Shown here in pieces: positions 1 to 11,500 of a DNA stretch of 64,000 bases (its first letter is position 1; each line of letters begins with the position of its first letter). Under the pieces are notes generated by a model that was given only the letters and a program-made list of their open reading frames with translations, was not told where the DNA came from and did no database searches. Source of the DNA: Strigamia acuminata (taxonomy: Eukaryota > Arthropoda > Chilopoda > Geophilomorpha > Linotaeniidae); NCBI GenBank assembly GCA_949358305.1, contig OX442314.1, forward strand, positions 3,103,087 through 3,167,086, given 5' to 3'. Both the position numbers and the translations under genes were made by a program.

Positions 1-1812
1 GAACTGGCATTGGACGTTTCCGGTGACACATGGGCAGACTGATTCAGTCGCAATTCTTCCGCGTCCGGTTGAACCGCAAATTCCTCGATCTGCTCGGCGT
101 CATCGTCGGTGTCCTGCCCTTCAGCTATCTGTTCATGTTACTCATTAGTAATCAGATGCGATACGGAACCACGAGCTGGAGTTGGCAATGTTGATGCACA
201 AAGTTCCAATAATTGTCGTTCCGGCGTTGATGGGGGTGGAATGTGAACAATCTGCATAGGTGGCGTCTTTGATTTAGAAGCCGACTTAGATACAGATTTT
301 TCTTCGGATATCGAATGCTCATCATCTGATGCTGGCTTGATCGACCAGTCCGCATATTGGACAGTTTCGTTGAATGACACTCTTTGTTGTTCATTGTTGG
401 GTTCGTAAAAGGACTCGTTGTTGCCATTTGGTATATTTCGTAGAAATTTGCGGTACGATTGATGTTCGTCTATGCGGACGTGGGCTGATTCGGTGACTTT
501 ATTGTCGATGGGATTCCAAATCTTGTAGCCACGTGTTGCAACCGCGTACCCGACGAGATATCCTTCCCATGCGCGTGGATCAAGCTTTTTACGGCCTGGC
601 ACTGTGTAGTGGACCCAACATTTAGATCCTATCTTTCGTAAGTGTCGTAAAGATAGTGCTCGTTCACGCCAAAGTATGTATGGGACTTGATTTTTCAAAC
701 GTGAATGAGGACTTCTATTCTTGATATAAGCAAAAGTCACTGCAAGCTCTGCCCATAGACCGGCCGGAAGTTTGGTTTCTTCATGAATCGCGCGGATGTT
801 GTCTGCCATTGTCCTGTTGATGCGTTCGGCCGTTCCATTCATCTGTGGGCTCGATGGGTTCGTTCGCTGTCTTTGGATCCCTTTGTCTTTCAAATAGCGC
901 TCGAATTCATTTGACATGAACTCGCCGCCGCGGTCTGTGCGAATGGCTTTGATTGTTGTGTTCGCAACCCGTTCGACTCTAGCGGCGAAGTCCTTAAAGC
1001 ATGCGAAGACTTGAGACTTCTGCGCCAATGGGGTTATCCAAGTATACCTCGTGGCGTCATCTATGATTGTTAGGACAAAACGAGCTCCACCGAAAGATGT
1101 TGCAGGAGCCGGGCCCCACACGTCCATATGGAGGAGGTCGAGTGCTTTAGTAGTACTCGGGTGAAGGTCCGGTTTGTGCGAAATTTTAATTGATTTTGCA
1201 AGACGACAGTCGTTGCAAGCGAGTTCCTGTTTGACTTCTCCAGGTTCCATTCCGTAAACTTGGTCGTTATTCGCCAACAGGCGCATTGCATTTGTGTGCA
1301 AATGCCCTAATCTGCAATGCCATAGACCCGTAGCATCCTTTACGTTTGCAGGGTTAGCAATGACCTTCTTTGGTGATATAGAAGGATTGCTCGGAGGAGG
1401 AGGTATGGCAGGAGGAGCATTAGGTAATGGCGTTGTCGGAATGGATTGGAGAACGTTGGAATAGGAATGGATAGGAGGATCAGGCTGGACATTTGTGGAT
1501 TTAGGAGCAGTTTGAGACTGGATAGGATTGACGATTTGATTCGGGATTTGCTTCGGAATTGGTGGCATTTGAATGCGAAAATCCGTAATATTGTCTTGAC
1601 CCGATTTGCCTCTTTTCGGTTTCGGAATGTTCTCAAAATCCACTTCTGTGGTGACATAAGTCAGGACCGGCGTTTGCTGAATGGGTGTCGGAATTATCGT
1701 CGACACTGGAGTCGAAACCGTCGTAGCCACAGAAGGTGTTGAACATAAACCGTCCACATAATATAATCCTGCCTTCTCCTTTGCCCGAAGAATAGAGCTC
1801 CGAATGTCCGAT
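1..1812 (-). pseudogene. Copia A pol fragment: GAG-pre-integrase and integrase, frameshifted and cut by the window edge
   Basis: Copia-type integrase that would join element cDNA to host DNA. On the minus strand the order is linker, GAG-pre-integrase (WHCRLGHLHTNA, near 1325-1300), then the integrase core. The core has its three acidic residues in LHMDVWGP (near 1138-1112), IRTDRGGEF (near 945-918) and NGTAERINRT (near 838-811). The frame ends in a TAA at 138-140. Acidic coding resumes in another frame from about 136 to base 1 (EQIAEGQDTDDDAEQ...), so a small frameshift occurs here and the polyprotein continues outside the window. The upstream end joins the MULE at its target-site duplication (1813-1820). 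Not functional as it stands. Confidence 0.88.
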
Positions 1813-1820
1813 TGATAGAT

Positions 1821-2812
1821 CGACGCGGACCAAATTGGCGATGGCCAGATTGGCGACGGTCCCAAATTGGCGATGGGCGTATTTGGCGCCGAATTTTAAA
1901 TTCCTAATGATTTCAATGAAATTTAAAATTGGCGAGCTCCCAAATTGGCGATAGGTCAAATTGGCGATGGGTCAAATTGGCGATGGGTCAAATTGGCGAG
2001 CTCCCAAATTGGCGATGGGTCAAATTGGCGATGGGTCAAATTGGCGATGGGTCAAATTGGCGATGGGTCAAATTGGCGATCGCGAGAAAACGCGAGAAAA
2101 CACGAGAATTTCACATGAGAATCTCGTGTCTTCTCTCGTTTTCTAATAACAATGAAAAAAATGTTTTTTATCACATGTTTTGTATTTTCAGGATACCAGA
2201 GCTTCTAGAACAAACTTTTTCCCATTTCTTTCCATTTATTTTGTAAAAAAGAAATAAAAAAACTTCATTTCGCCTAAATAAAGTTGTTTTCATTTTAATA
2301 TTGATTTGATTTGATTGATTTGATTTTTTTGAACGTTAATTGGCATTATAAAGTGTGTACACACTGGCCTAATCAATCAATGGAAAAAACACCGCCCAAA
2401 ATCCGCGCCGGCAGGCTGCTTAGCGCATTTACCCGGTGCTTCACTGCAACACATCGACGCCATTTTTTTTTCGGTTTTTCACCGTTTTTCATGGTTTTCA
2501 ACTGCTTTTAACTCGTTTTTATCATTTTTTTTATGATTTCTTAGGGTTTTTTTCATTTTTAAACCGTTTTTTACGGGTTTTAATGTTTTTTTTCCAGTTT
2601 TTTTCGGTTTTTTGATGATTTTTTAAGGTTTTTTTAAGTTTTAATTGGTTTTTCACAGTTTTTAATAATTTTTTTGGTTTTAATACGTGTTTTATCATCT
2701 TTTATGTGTTTTTTCAGTTTTAATAGAGTTTCTAACAATTTTTTTCGTAAATTTTCAGTTTTAATCAAGATTTCTTACAATTTTTACGTGTTTTCAGTTT
2801 TAATCGAGATTC
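1821..2812. repeat. MULE left terminal inverted repeat
   Basis: The outer end has the CAAATTGGCGATGGGT-type tandem repeat (roughly 1830-2080). Next come CACGAGAATTTCACATGAGA, a GTGTGTACACAC palindrome near 2354, a GCGCCGGCAGGCTGCTTAGC block near 2405, and runs of T with short TTTTAA motifs. It is inverted relative to 5487-6501. The same inner block recurs in the macrosatellite spacers at 36.4, 38.6, 41.0 and 51.0 kb. Confidence 0.88.
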
Positions 2813-2922
2813 CTTATAATTTTGTTTTACAACGAATTAGTAATTGTCCACACATACAAGATATAAATTTTTTTTTTTTATTTTTTCAAAAGAAATATGT
2901 AATTAAATGTAATGAACACACT

Positions 2923-5292
2923 TTAGGTAAATAACTGACGGAGGTGTTTGCGCTTCTTGATTACTTCACGACACACATGACATTTTAGCTGTATGTTAAG
3001 TTTGACTTCCTTCATTGCACACGCTGCACAAACCATGTGCCCACACTTGTAACATATATTACACTGATTTGTGCTACACAACTGGCAGGTGAAAATGGTG
3101 TCTTCGGCCGTAGGGACCAAGTTTACTAGCGCTGCAGTCAAGAAGTCCACCAACTCAATGGCCAATGTGCGTACTTCTGGAGCTAAGTTGCTGACATCAC
3201 GTAATCGCTGTTGCTCCCCTATCTGGTAAAACTGGTCTGGTGCAATACCTAGCTGCACATGTGGTTGCGGCACTTGAGCAGGTGGCGGCGGCAATGTTGC
3301 GGCAATGTTACGCCGTGTGCTGCGTCGCAGCATTGGCCTCTCTATGTCGGGACTCGGCGACCTAATCCGCCTTTGACCATGCCTTGGTTCGAATTGTGGC
3401 TCTGGTCTTGGCTCGGGCAATGGTTCGATCTCTAGCTCTGGTCTTGGCTCGGGCAATGGTTCGATCTCTAGCTCTGGTCTTGGCTCGGGCAATGGTTCGA
3501 TCTCTAGCTCTGGTCTTGGCTCGAGCCTCGGATGAGTACGTGGTGGACCTCGAGTATGTGGTCGACCTCGAGTACGTGGTCGACCTCGGGAACGTCGTGG
3601 TGCATCGGGGGCACGAGTTACAGTCGCAGTACGGCCCGTTGTCGCAGTACGGCCCGGCCCCGCACGGCGTGCAACTTGCAGTGGGTTTCTCGCTGCAGCA
3701 ATAGCTTCATCCAAATTAAAGTTTGGCGGGTCAGTGGGCAACTCAGGAACACGATAACGACCAGTTAAGTTCACTTCTGGAATTCGGGGCTCAACGATGG
3801 GTGCACCCAGCAAACCATTCGGTACTAAGCCTTCATAGTTCAACGCAAAACCACCCCTCATTGTCGACACGCGCCATGCCATGGCCTTCAAGAATTCCAT
3901 CTCATTCAAGGTGTGGTCGCTAAACTTGGTCATCAAGCTTTTGATACACTTATCGTTTAGCAAGTAAAACTTGCATTGTACCTGCTGGGTATCTAAACCC
4001 CGCATCTCTTGCTCGAAGTTTACCACAGCAGTGTGGTCCACCTGCGACAAAGCCACCACGAAGTTTACTGGCAGTGTTTGTTTGCCCAATGTGGCAGGCA
4101 GAGAAGAGTGCCACGACTCCAGACTGTTATTCGTGCGGTGTGACAGCCCAAAGACACTAAAACGAGTTGCAGAGACGCCGTCCAACCAGTAGTCTCGAAA
4201 ATACGCCAAAAAGTCAGTCATAAGCTCGCCTATTGTCCCAACACGCGCTGCCGAAGCCCAGTAAGCCTGTATCAGCTCGAACCCAATTGCCACGTTTTCT
4301 GCTGGCAAGTATACCAAGGACATGACTAAATGAATGACTGCCCATGCGTATTCGTCGGTGCTGTAAAATGGCTGCAAACCTAGCTGCATCGCCTTGCGCC
4401 GCAGCGCTTCGCAAAAGTGAAAACTGCAGTGAACCACATTACACGAAGGAAAGGCGGATTCCAGCGCTGTGTACATAGCGGGCTCGAAGTCTGTCATGAA
4501 CGTGCTACCAATCACAATTGCATCCATTATGAGTGCCAAGTGGCCAAACAATCGATCATAAGCGCACCGCGTTTTGTTTGTCATCAGACCGAAACAGAAT
4601 GGGATTAACTTTTCTCTCACCATCGCCTGGACACTAAGAAACTGGTAGAACGAACCGTTTGTGACATCAGGAAATTTGGGGACAACTTTGAAAGTAGCAT
4701 CCGTGTGATACTCCTTACTTCTGGCTTGTAATTGGACACAAAGGGCTCGATTTATGAAAAAGACAGTCACCGAGCCGTCCGCACCGATCAGAGTGGCATC
4801 ATAAATATACGAAAGGCGATCCTCCTCTGCAATTCCATGCTTTTGTGTTTCAAAAAAATTATAAAAAGAATTTAGGTTGTCAAGTTTTGGCACTTCTCTG
4901 CGACAAAGTCGGCTCAATATCGACTTGTAGGCTTTGAAAGGGCGATCCGCTGCAACATCTGGATACTTGAGGCAGAGTTTGTCGTATTCCGGTTTCTTCG
5001 CCGCTGATGGGTTCAATTTTTTACAATTGTTCACCAACTCGTACACAAACAATTTACTGTTAACAATCAGCGGCGTCGTCCCATGCGAATGCGCGGTAGT
5101 CAAAGCGAAAGAAAAAGTGGTGAGGTTGAGCTGCCCACGGCCCAGGCACGTCCGAACATTGCACCGCATGAGCCTGACGTTGCAATCGTGCTTCAAAACC
5201 TTGTCTTCACGATATACGAACTTTTGGCCATCATACCACTGGCGTGATTCGAGTTTTGAATGCGTTGGAATTAAAGTCAGGGTAGTAGCCAT
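2923..5292 (-). CDS. MULE transposase with N-terminal FLYWCH zinc finger and C-terminal RING-like finger
   Basis: A 789-aa protein that would bind the arms and cut and paste the element in the nucleus. Residues ~15-70 form a FLYWCH finger (YDGQKFVYRED; C44, C49, H68, H70). The catalytic core shows YHTDATFKVVP (D198), MTDFEPAM (D268), a CSFHFCEALRRK C/H motif (289-300) and RTNNSLESWHSSL (E392), the MULE DDE pattern. Residues ~560-650 are Arg/Pro-rich and contain three copies of PEPRPELEIEPL, encoded by a 36-bp tandem repeat. The last ~57 residues (CQLC, CYKCGH, CAAC, CHVC) look like a RING finger. Start ATG at 5292; no stop inside. The FLYWCH-MULE pairing is known in animals; the RING tail is the odd part and its ligase activity is inference. 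Confidence 0.9.
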   Translation of the reverse strand: MATTLTLIPTHSKLESRQWYDGQKFVYREDKVLKHDCNVRLMRCNVRTCLGRGQLNLTTFSFALTTAHSHGTTPLIVNSKLFVYELVNNCKKLNPSAAKKPEYDKLCLKYPDVAADRPFKAYKSILSRLCRREVPKLDNLNSFYNFFETQKHGIAEEDRLSYIYDATLIGADGSVTVFFINRALCVQLQARSKEYHTDATFKVVPKFPDVTNGSFYQFLSVQAMVREKLIPFCFGLMTNKTRCAYDRLFGHLALIMDAIVIGSTFMTDFEPAMYTALESAFPSCNVVHCSFHFCEALRRKAMQLGLQPFYSTDEYAWAVIHLVMSLVYLPAENVAIGFELIQAYWASAARVGTIGELMTDFLAYFRDYWLDGVSATRFSVFGLSHRTNNSLESWHSSLPATLGKQTLPVNFVVALSQVDHTAVVNFEQEMRGLDTQQVQCKFYLLNDKCIKSLMTKFSDHTLNEMEFLKAMAWRVSTMRGGFALNYEGLVPNGLLGAPIVEPRIPEVNLTGRYRVPELPTDPPNFNLDEAIAAARNPLQVARRAGPGRTATTGRTATVTRAPDAPRRSRGRPRTRGRPHTRGPPRTHPRLEPRPELEIEPLPEPRPELEIEPLPEPRPELEIEPLPEPRPEPQFEPRHGQRRIRSPSPDIERPMLRRSTRRNIAATLPPPPAQVPQPHVQLGIAPDQFYQIGEQQRLRDVSNLAPEVRTLAIELVDFLTAALVNLVPTAEDTIFTCQLCSTNQCNICYKCGHMVCAACAMKEVKLNIQLKCHVCREVIKKRKHLRQLFT

Positions 5293-5486
5293 CGCAGATC
5301 AGTTTGGAATGATAATTCGTCTGTTGTTAAAAGATGAAGAACGGTCGCATCGATTGTAGGAGAACACGAAACGCACGCTATTGTCACGATACAAGAAGTG
5401 ACCGGAAGTCACGTGACTATGTGATTGGTCCGTGAGATTACACCCAACTCCCCCTGCCGGTGTCACGTACGCAAAATGTACGTATC
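5293..5486. promoter_or_regulatory. MULE region between transposase start and right arm
   Basis: 194 bp just upstream of the transposase ATG, outside the shared inverted repeat. It should hold the promoter and 5' UTR by position. I see no convincing TATA box. It contains a CACGTGAC-like stretch (5410-5417) and an imperfect TACGTA palindromic cluster (5467-5488). Confidence 0.4.
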
Positions 5487-6501
5487 ACGTAAAAATTGTA
5501 AGAAATCTCGATTAAAACTGAAAAAACACAAAAAAAATTGTTAGAAACTCTATTAAAACTGAAAAAACACATAAAAGATGATAAAACACGTATTAAAACC
5601 AAAAAAATTATTAAAAACTGTGAAAAACCAATTAAAACTTAAAAAAACCCTAAAAAATCATCAAAAAACCGAAAAAAACTGGAAAAAAAACATTAAAACC
5701 CGTAAAAAACGGTTTAAAAATGAAAAAAACCCTAAGAAATCATAAAAAAAATGATAAAAACGAGTTAAAAGCAGTTGAAAACCATGAAAAACGGTGAAAA
5801 ACCGAAAAAAAAATGGCGTTGATGTGTTGCAGTGAAGCACCGGGTAAATGCGCTAAGCAGCCTGCCGGCGCGGATTTTGGGCGGTGTTTTTTCCATTGAT
5901 TGATTAGGCCAGTGTGTACACACTTTATAATGCCAATTAACGCTGAGGCCAGTGTGTACACACTTTATAATGCCAATTAACGTTCAAAAAAATCAAATCA
6001 ATCAAATCAAATCAATATTAAAATGAAAACAACTTTATTTAGGCGAAATGAAGTTTTTTTATTTCTTTTTTACAAAATAAATGGAAAGAAATGGGAAAAA
6101 GTTTGTTCTAGAAGCTCTGGTATCCTGAAAATACAAAATATGTAATAAAAAACATTTTTTTCATTGTTATTAGAAAACGAGAGAAGACACGAGATTCTCA
6201 TGAGAAATTCTCGTGTTTTCTCGCGTTTTCTCGCAATCGCCAATTTGACCCATCGCCAATTTGACTCATCGCCAATTTGACCCATCGCCAATTTGACCCA
6301 TCGCCAATTTGACCCATCGCCAATTTGACCCATCGCCAATTTGACCCATCGCCAATTTGGGAACACGGTTCCCATTTAATGGGTTCGGCGATCGCCAATT
6401 TGCAATTTCCGATTTGGCCGTCGCCAATTTGACCCATCGCCAATTTGCAATCGCAAATTTGGCCGTCGCCAATTTGGCGGTCGCCAATTTGGTCCCCGCC
6501 C
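5487..6501. repeat. MULE right terminal inverted repeat
   Basis: Inverted counterpart of 1821-2812, ending in the CAAATTGGCGA-type tandem repeats (6236-6500). It differs from the left arm by a local direct duplication of about 38 bp around the GTGTGTACACAC palindrome (about 5905-5982), and in how the short tandem units are arranged near the end. Confidence 0.88.
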
Positions 6502-6509
6502 TGATAGAT

Positions 6510-7739
6510 ATTGACTTCACCGTTGTAGAAATGTATGTGATGACGTGTTTTATCAATTTTAGACACCGAAATCAAATTGGCTTCGAAGTTCGGTGCAAAA
6601 AGTACATTCGTCAAATTCACAATACAATTGCAGTCGTCTATCCTGGTGAGCAGTCGGACGTTTCCTTTCCCAGTCACCTTGGACTTGCCTTGTCCGAGTT
6701 GGATGTTGAAAGGCACGATGTCCACAAAATCCGTAAACCAAGCCCGAACATATGAAAAGTGGTCCGTCGCGCCACAGTCGACAATCCATTCGTTGGATTG
6801 CATGAAATGAGCGACTGGGCGCGCTGGGGCTTGCGGGGCACTGGCGAAGAATGTCCCTTCTCGTGTTGGACGAGAACAACCACGCGGACGCGTATCATCG
6901 GGTTTTGGCGCGGAATTTTTGTTGCGCTTCTTGCTCTTACTCCGAGAGCGTTGGAAAGAAGCCGATGCCGAGGGTTGATTGCGATCCTCCCGCCGTGGAT
7001 GGGGACACTTGTTCGCGTAGTGGCCCATCTCATTACAGTTGAAACATTTAATTTCGGATAAAGGTCGACGAGGACGAGAATTCTTCCGGGATTGTTGGCC
7101 TTTTACAGACGAATGCACAGAAGACGAGTGCACATTATGTAATCCCATCGGTTTTAGTCGGAGATATTCGGAAATCAACTGTTCAGCGACTTTGGTCGGT
7201 GTGAATTCCGGATCGGGCCAATGATATATGGCAAACGTTGCCTGTGCGTATTCGGGCGGTAATCGGTTGAGGTATTGATATGCATGATGATCGGGTGTCG
7301 TAACTTCTTTGATATCTGCCAATTGACGGACGAAGTGATCCACTCGATTGATAAAATCCTGCATTTCCTCATTGGGTTCGAGATGTAGAGTCAAGAACTC
7401 AGACCGTAATGCTGCCCGTCGTGCCCGCGAACTAGGCGCGTACGCTTTAGCCAGGACGTCCCATGCCTGTTTGGGAGTATCACAATTGTCCAGGGCTGAA
7501 CGTTTCGGTTCGCTGACATACATGTAAATGTGTCCGAGAGCTTTGTCCTTTTTAACCATGTAACGTTCTTTTTCTTTGTCCGTTAAAGTCAAAAGATGAT
7601 CGGCCTCCTTCTCTTCCGTCACATGCCTCCAAAGGCCCTCGGATTTCAAAAGCATCCGCATCGCTCTCTGCCAGGGCTCGTAATTCCCAACAGAGAGGAT
7701 GGGAATCCTGCTGACCGTCGTTTCCGTTGTCTTTTGCAT
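6510..7739 (-). pseudogene. Copia A gag and protease, truncated by the MULE
   Basis: N-terminal ~410 codons of the A polyprotein, from ATG at 7739. Gag forms the virus-like particle and binds RNA. It has a copia Gag domain (residues ~10-200, VGNYEPWQRAMRML), a CCHC knuckle CFNCNEMGHYANKC (near 7050-7005) and an aspartic-protease motif VDCGATDHF (near 6790-6762). The protease has DCG where DSG or DTG is usual; copia B has the same residue, so this is a family trait. Element coding stops at the MULE duplication (6502-6509); the open frame then runs on into MULE arm repeats, which is not real protein. Confidence 0.88.
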
Positions 7740-8222
7740 CGTTGCGAAGATTCAGCGCACCACGCAAAACACACGGACTCAGGAAATGGTATAACGGCGA
7801 TCGAAGCACTTCACTAAGGCACAAAGAGGTGTGGACGAATGTTTGTTCACACAAAATCGTTGCACTATTCACTAAATCACCTCCCACGTGGTTCAAAGCG
7901 GATATCACCAGATGGGGAGCCAATGCTAAAATTGGCTGAGAACCTAAAGCAAGTGTCCCCCTAGCTTCCTTTATAGCCACCTGGGGCTGCAGGAGTGCTA
8001 GGTGGCGCAGGGCTCAGCCTTGCTTTAGAATACAAACACCGCTTGGACAGACTTGTCCGTAGGGCAGTGCCGATGCTAAAGGATCCCTTCCAAAATACCC
8101 ACTTAAAACTAACAAATAAAATCGACAGGGAAGGCGAAAGGTGATGAATCTCCCGTGGAAGGTCACACGGGCTCGCGACAAAGCACAAGACGGGTTTTCT
8201 CGAAAAACCCGCTAGAAAAGCG
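7740..8222 (-). other. Copia A leader, part next to gag, with conserved hairpin
   Basis: Untranslated leader upstream of A gag. On the minus strand it contains AAGGCTGAGCCCTGCGCCAC and then an inverted pair CCACCT/AGGTGG around ~17 bases (about 8020-7945), before AGGGGGACACTT. Copia B has the same block at 29386-29455 although nearby leader sequence differs. The leader is cut at 8222 by copia E (duplication AAGCG, 8218-8222 and 20962-20966). Confidence 0.7.
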
Positions 8223-8540
8223 TGTTAATTTGTGGTCCAATGTAGTGTGGATTAACTCATTCAGCAGTGGTATGAAAAACATCTATTGTGAAAGCAAGCA
8301 CAAACACCATCTTCACCTGGTTGAAGAGAAACATCAAGTGTGATTTATTGTCCAGTCATGTGACTGGGAGAAAGTAAACAACGCCCCCTTTGGGCAGAAT
8401 ACATAAGTTATTTGTGACAAATACTGCAGCCAATCGTGCAGCTAAGATAGTGTACAAATTAACAAGTATACAATCTAAAGAACAACATCGCTTGATGATA
8501 CGAAATAATACAGACAGTTATAACACATAAAAGCCTAACA
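8223..8540 (-). repeat. Copia E 3' LTR
   Basis: 318 bp. Read on the minus strand it starts TGTTAGGCTTTTATG and ends AAATTAACA. It appears essentially identical to 20644-20961 and 63294-63611. Confidence 0.93.
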
Positions 8541-8553
8541 TTCGGCCCCCTCG
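8541..8553 (-). other. Copia E polypurine tract
   Basis: On the minus strand GAGGGGGCCGAA lies directly against the 3' LTR, where plus-strand DNA synthesis would be primed. Short and interrupted by CC, but correctly placed. Confidence 0.65.
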
Positions 8554-8558
8554 TAATA

Positions 8559-11500
8559 TCAAGCATTCAGAGTAGTAGGATCGATCAAAAATCGATTACA
8601 AAAATGCACTAGATCGGTTTTATCAACCGACTTCGTAAATATGTCGGCAAAGTTCGATTTGGTTCCCACATGTACCACCTGCAGGTTCTCCTTCTTGACG
8701 AGTTCCCGTATAAAGTGGTACCTTACATCGATATGTTTCGTCTTTCGATTTTCTATATTCGATTTAGTAAAGTCCACGGAAGAGATATTATCGCACAGCA
8801 CTCGGTGATAAAAGTTGTTTGCCAACTCAGGGACGATCTCGTATAATACTCTGACAATCCAGATAAAATCCTTGACGGTCTCCGTGAGTGCCACATACTC
8901 GGCTTCCATTGTGGACAGTGTCACATTGCGTTGTTTGAATGTCCTCCAATAGATGGGAGCATTGCCCAACGTTATAAGGGTTCCGCCAACAGAAATCCGA
9001 TCATCTCGATTATTGGCGTAATCCGAGTCGCTGTAGCCAATGACTTCAATTTGGTCGTTAGGGAACAACATCAGTCCGAGGTTTCTAGTTGTCCTTAAAT
9101 AGCTAAGCAATTCCAAGAGTACGATCCAATGGTTCCACCCGGGGTTGGATTGGAATTGGCTCAGAATGTTGATTGCGTACGCCATATCTGGCCTCGTTCT
9201 TGATCCAATAAATGCTAAAGAACCAAGCAAGCTTCTATACGGTATCTTCTCCATGACTTTGAAATCTTCAATGGTAGTGGGGCATTGCTGTTTTGTGAGA
9301 ATGGTCGATTTGATCATTGGTTGCGACCTAATCTTCACTGACTTTAGGTGATTTTCGAATCTCAGCAATACCTTGCTGATGTAACTTCTTTGATGCAAAA
9401 TCATTAGTTGTTTGTGTGAGTGGAATTCAACTCCTAACAGTTTCTTTGTCCGTCCCAATATTACTAGATCGAAATGCGTCTTAATCATGTTGAGAACGTT
9501 CATCGCGTCTTTATGATGTTTGCCGAAAACTACGATGTCATCAACGTATACGATTAAATATGCGACATTCTTGAACTTGTAAACGCAGTTGCACCAATCT
9601 ACGTGTTGTAAACCAAGTTTCAGCAAAGTTTCTTCGAGTTCAAGCCCCATTCTCTTCCGGATTGATGTAAGCCGTATATTGCCCGAAGTAATTTGCAAAC
9701 GTAATTTTCTTTGCCCTGGCAAACGAATCCTTTGGGTTGACGCATGTAAACCGTTTTCTGTAGCTTTGCGTATAAGTAAGCGCTCTTGACGTCAGCTTGG
9801 ATGTATGTCCACTTTAACATACAGACGAGTAGCGTAAATAGAAAACGAATGATGGAAAAGTCCACCACAGGCGAAAAGGTTTCTTCATAAGACTCGCCAT
9901 AGACTTGGGAAAAACCCTGCGCCACAAGTCTCGCCTTATAACGTGCAATTTCTCCTTTTTTGTTCTGTTTAACAGTGAAAACCCTCTTGGATCCCACTAA
10001 TTTAACGTCGGATGGTGGTGGGACCAATTCCCAAACGTCACGTTCGTGCATCACGTCGATCTCGTCGCGCATCGCCTGATCCCATTCTTCTTTCTCTGGT
10101 AGGCTGGCAATCTGCTCAAAACGTGCGGGTACGAAAACTTCGAGATGGTTTGCTTCGAAATCGAGGGTCAATTCGTCTAAATCATCTAAATCAAAGTCGT
10201 CCGCCGTCACATTCGATTCAGTGGGTTTCTTCTTCCTCTTATCGTCGAAAAGGTGTTCTGGAACACGTAAATTATGTTCAGTACAATAGCGCTTCACTTC
10301 TGGTATTGAACGCAATTTCGGTTTGTCGTATCCGGCGATTGTGTACTCATAATCCTTGTGTCCAGTGGGTCTCGTTTTCTCGGTCCTTTTCCAGACGAGT
10401 GGAGGAATTGTCGGAACTGGGTTCACAACATCGACTCCAGGTTGTGGTAAAATCCCAGGCAGTTTCATTCCTGCTTCGGCTCCAGGTATGTTGGGTTTTG
10501 GTCGAAGCTTCTCATCCGGCAATCTCAACTTCAAATTGAGCTGAGGTAACTCCTTTCCTTCTTCCTGTTTAAGTGGTTGCGGCGGAGGTAGGGGTGGCCT
10601 TATATCCTCATCCGAGTAGTACTGACGGTCGTTGTTGTCATCCAGGTTATCGTTCAAATTGTCAATAAAAGTTGTATATTTCTCAGGTAGGCCCAGTACG
10701 CCTTCAACTCCGCGCCTGCTCTCAACGAACTTGACATCACTTGTTTCAATAACTTTGGAGAAATCCGGCAACCAGATTCTGTAGCCCTTTGTAACTCGTG
10801 AATAGCCAAGCATGATTCCATGTAATGCTTTGTTATCGATCTTGCCGTCTCGCACTCTCTTCTGCACGAAGCAGAGACTTCCGAATTTTCTCAAATGTCG
10901 GAGTGACGGCTTGCGACCATAATACAGTTCCATGGGCGTTTTATCCGAGTTCAATTTTGCTATTCTGTTCCTCAAATAGTTGAATGTCAGGATGGCTTCC
11001 CCCCAGAATCTGTGTTCCATCTGTGCGTCGTAAATGAGAGCTCGCATTCCATTTGCTAAAGTTTGGTTGAGTCTTTCGGAAACGCCGTTTTGGACTGGTG
11101 TGTAGGCATTGGTTCGCTCGTGGATAATGCCCTGTTCTTCCAAGTATTCCCCAAATTTGTTGGAGCAAAACTCCATGCCATTGTCCGTGCGGATGGCTAG
11201 GATTGATTTTCCCAGTAGCCGTTCGATTCTCTTTGTGTGTTTCCGAAATAGATCAAATACTTCATCTTTCCTTTTCATTAAGTAGACGGTTGAGTAGCGA
11301 GAGTAGTCGTCCGTTATTGTTAGGAAATATTTATTTCCCGAGAGAGTTTCCGTCGAAAACGCTCCACACACGTCCATGTGTAAGAGTTCTAGTGGTCCCT
11401 TTGATCTAATCCCTGGCAAAGACTTGTGAGGAATGGCTTTCTTCTTGGCCAAGTCACAGACATCACACTGTGTAATTGGAACATCCAAGAATGATAAACC

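Larger units (their letters stand above)
1821..6501 (-). mobile_element. Autonomous Mutator-like element (MULE) with ~1 kb terminal inverted repeats
   Basis: A 4.68 kb DNA transposon inserted in copia A. An 8-bp target-site duplication TGATAGAT flanks it at 1813-1820 and 6502-6509, and copia A coding resumes exactly at these points. The ends are similar in inverted orientation (both contain GGACCAAATTGGCGA). The arms carry a subterminal ~16-bp tandem repeat (CAAATTGGCGATGGGT-like) and then ~0.8 kb of A/T-rich inverted homology. The interior encodes one transposase on the minus strand. Long arms, an 8-bp duplication and a MULE transposase agree with each other. Confidence 0.9.

Noticed and set aside
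1929-2246. Open frame with repeated QIGDGSNWRWVKLAM
   Set aside because: Translation of the MULE arm tandem repeat. The extension of copia A gag past 6510 into the same repeat is equally artificial.
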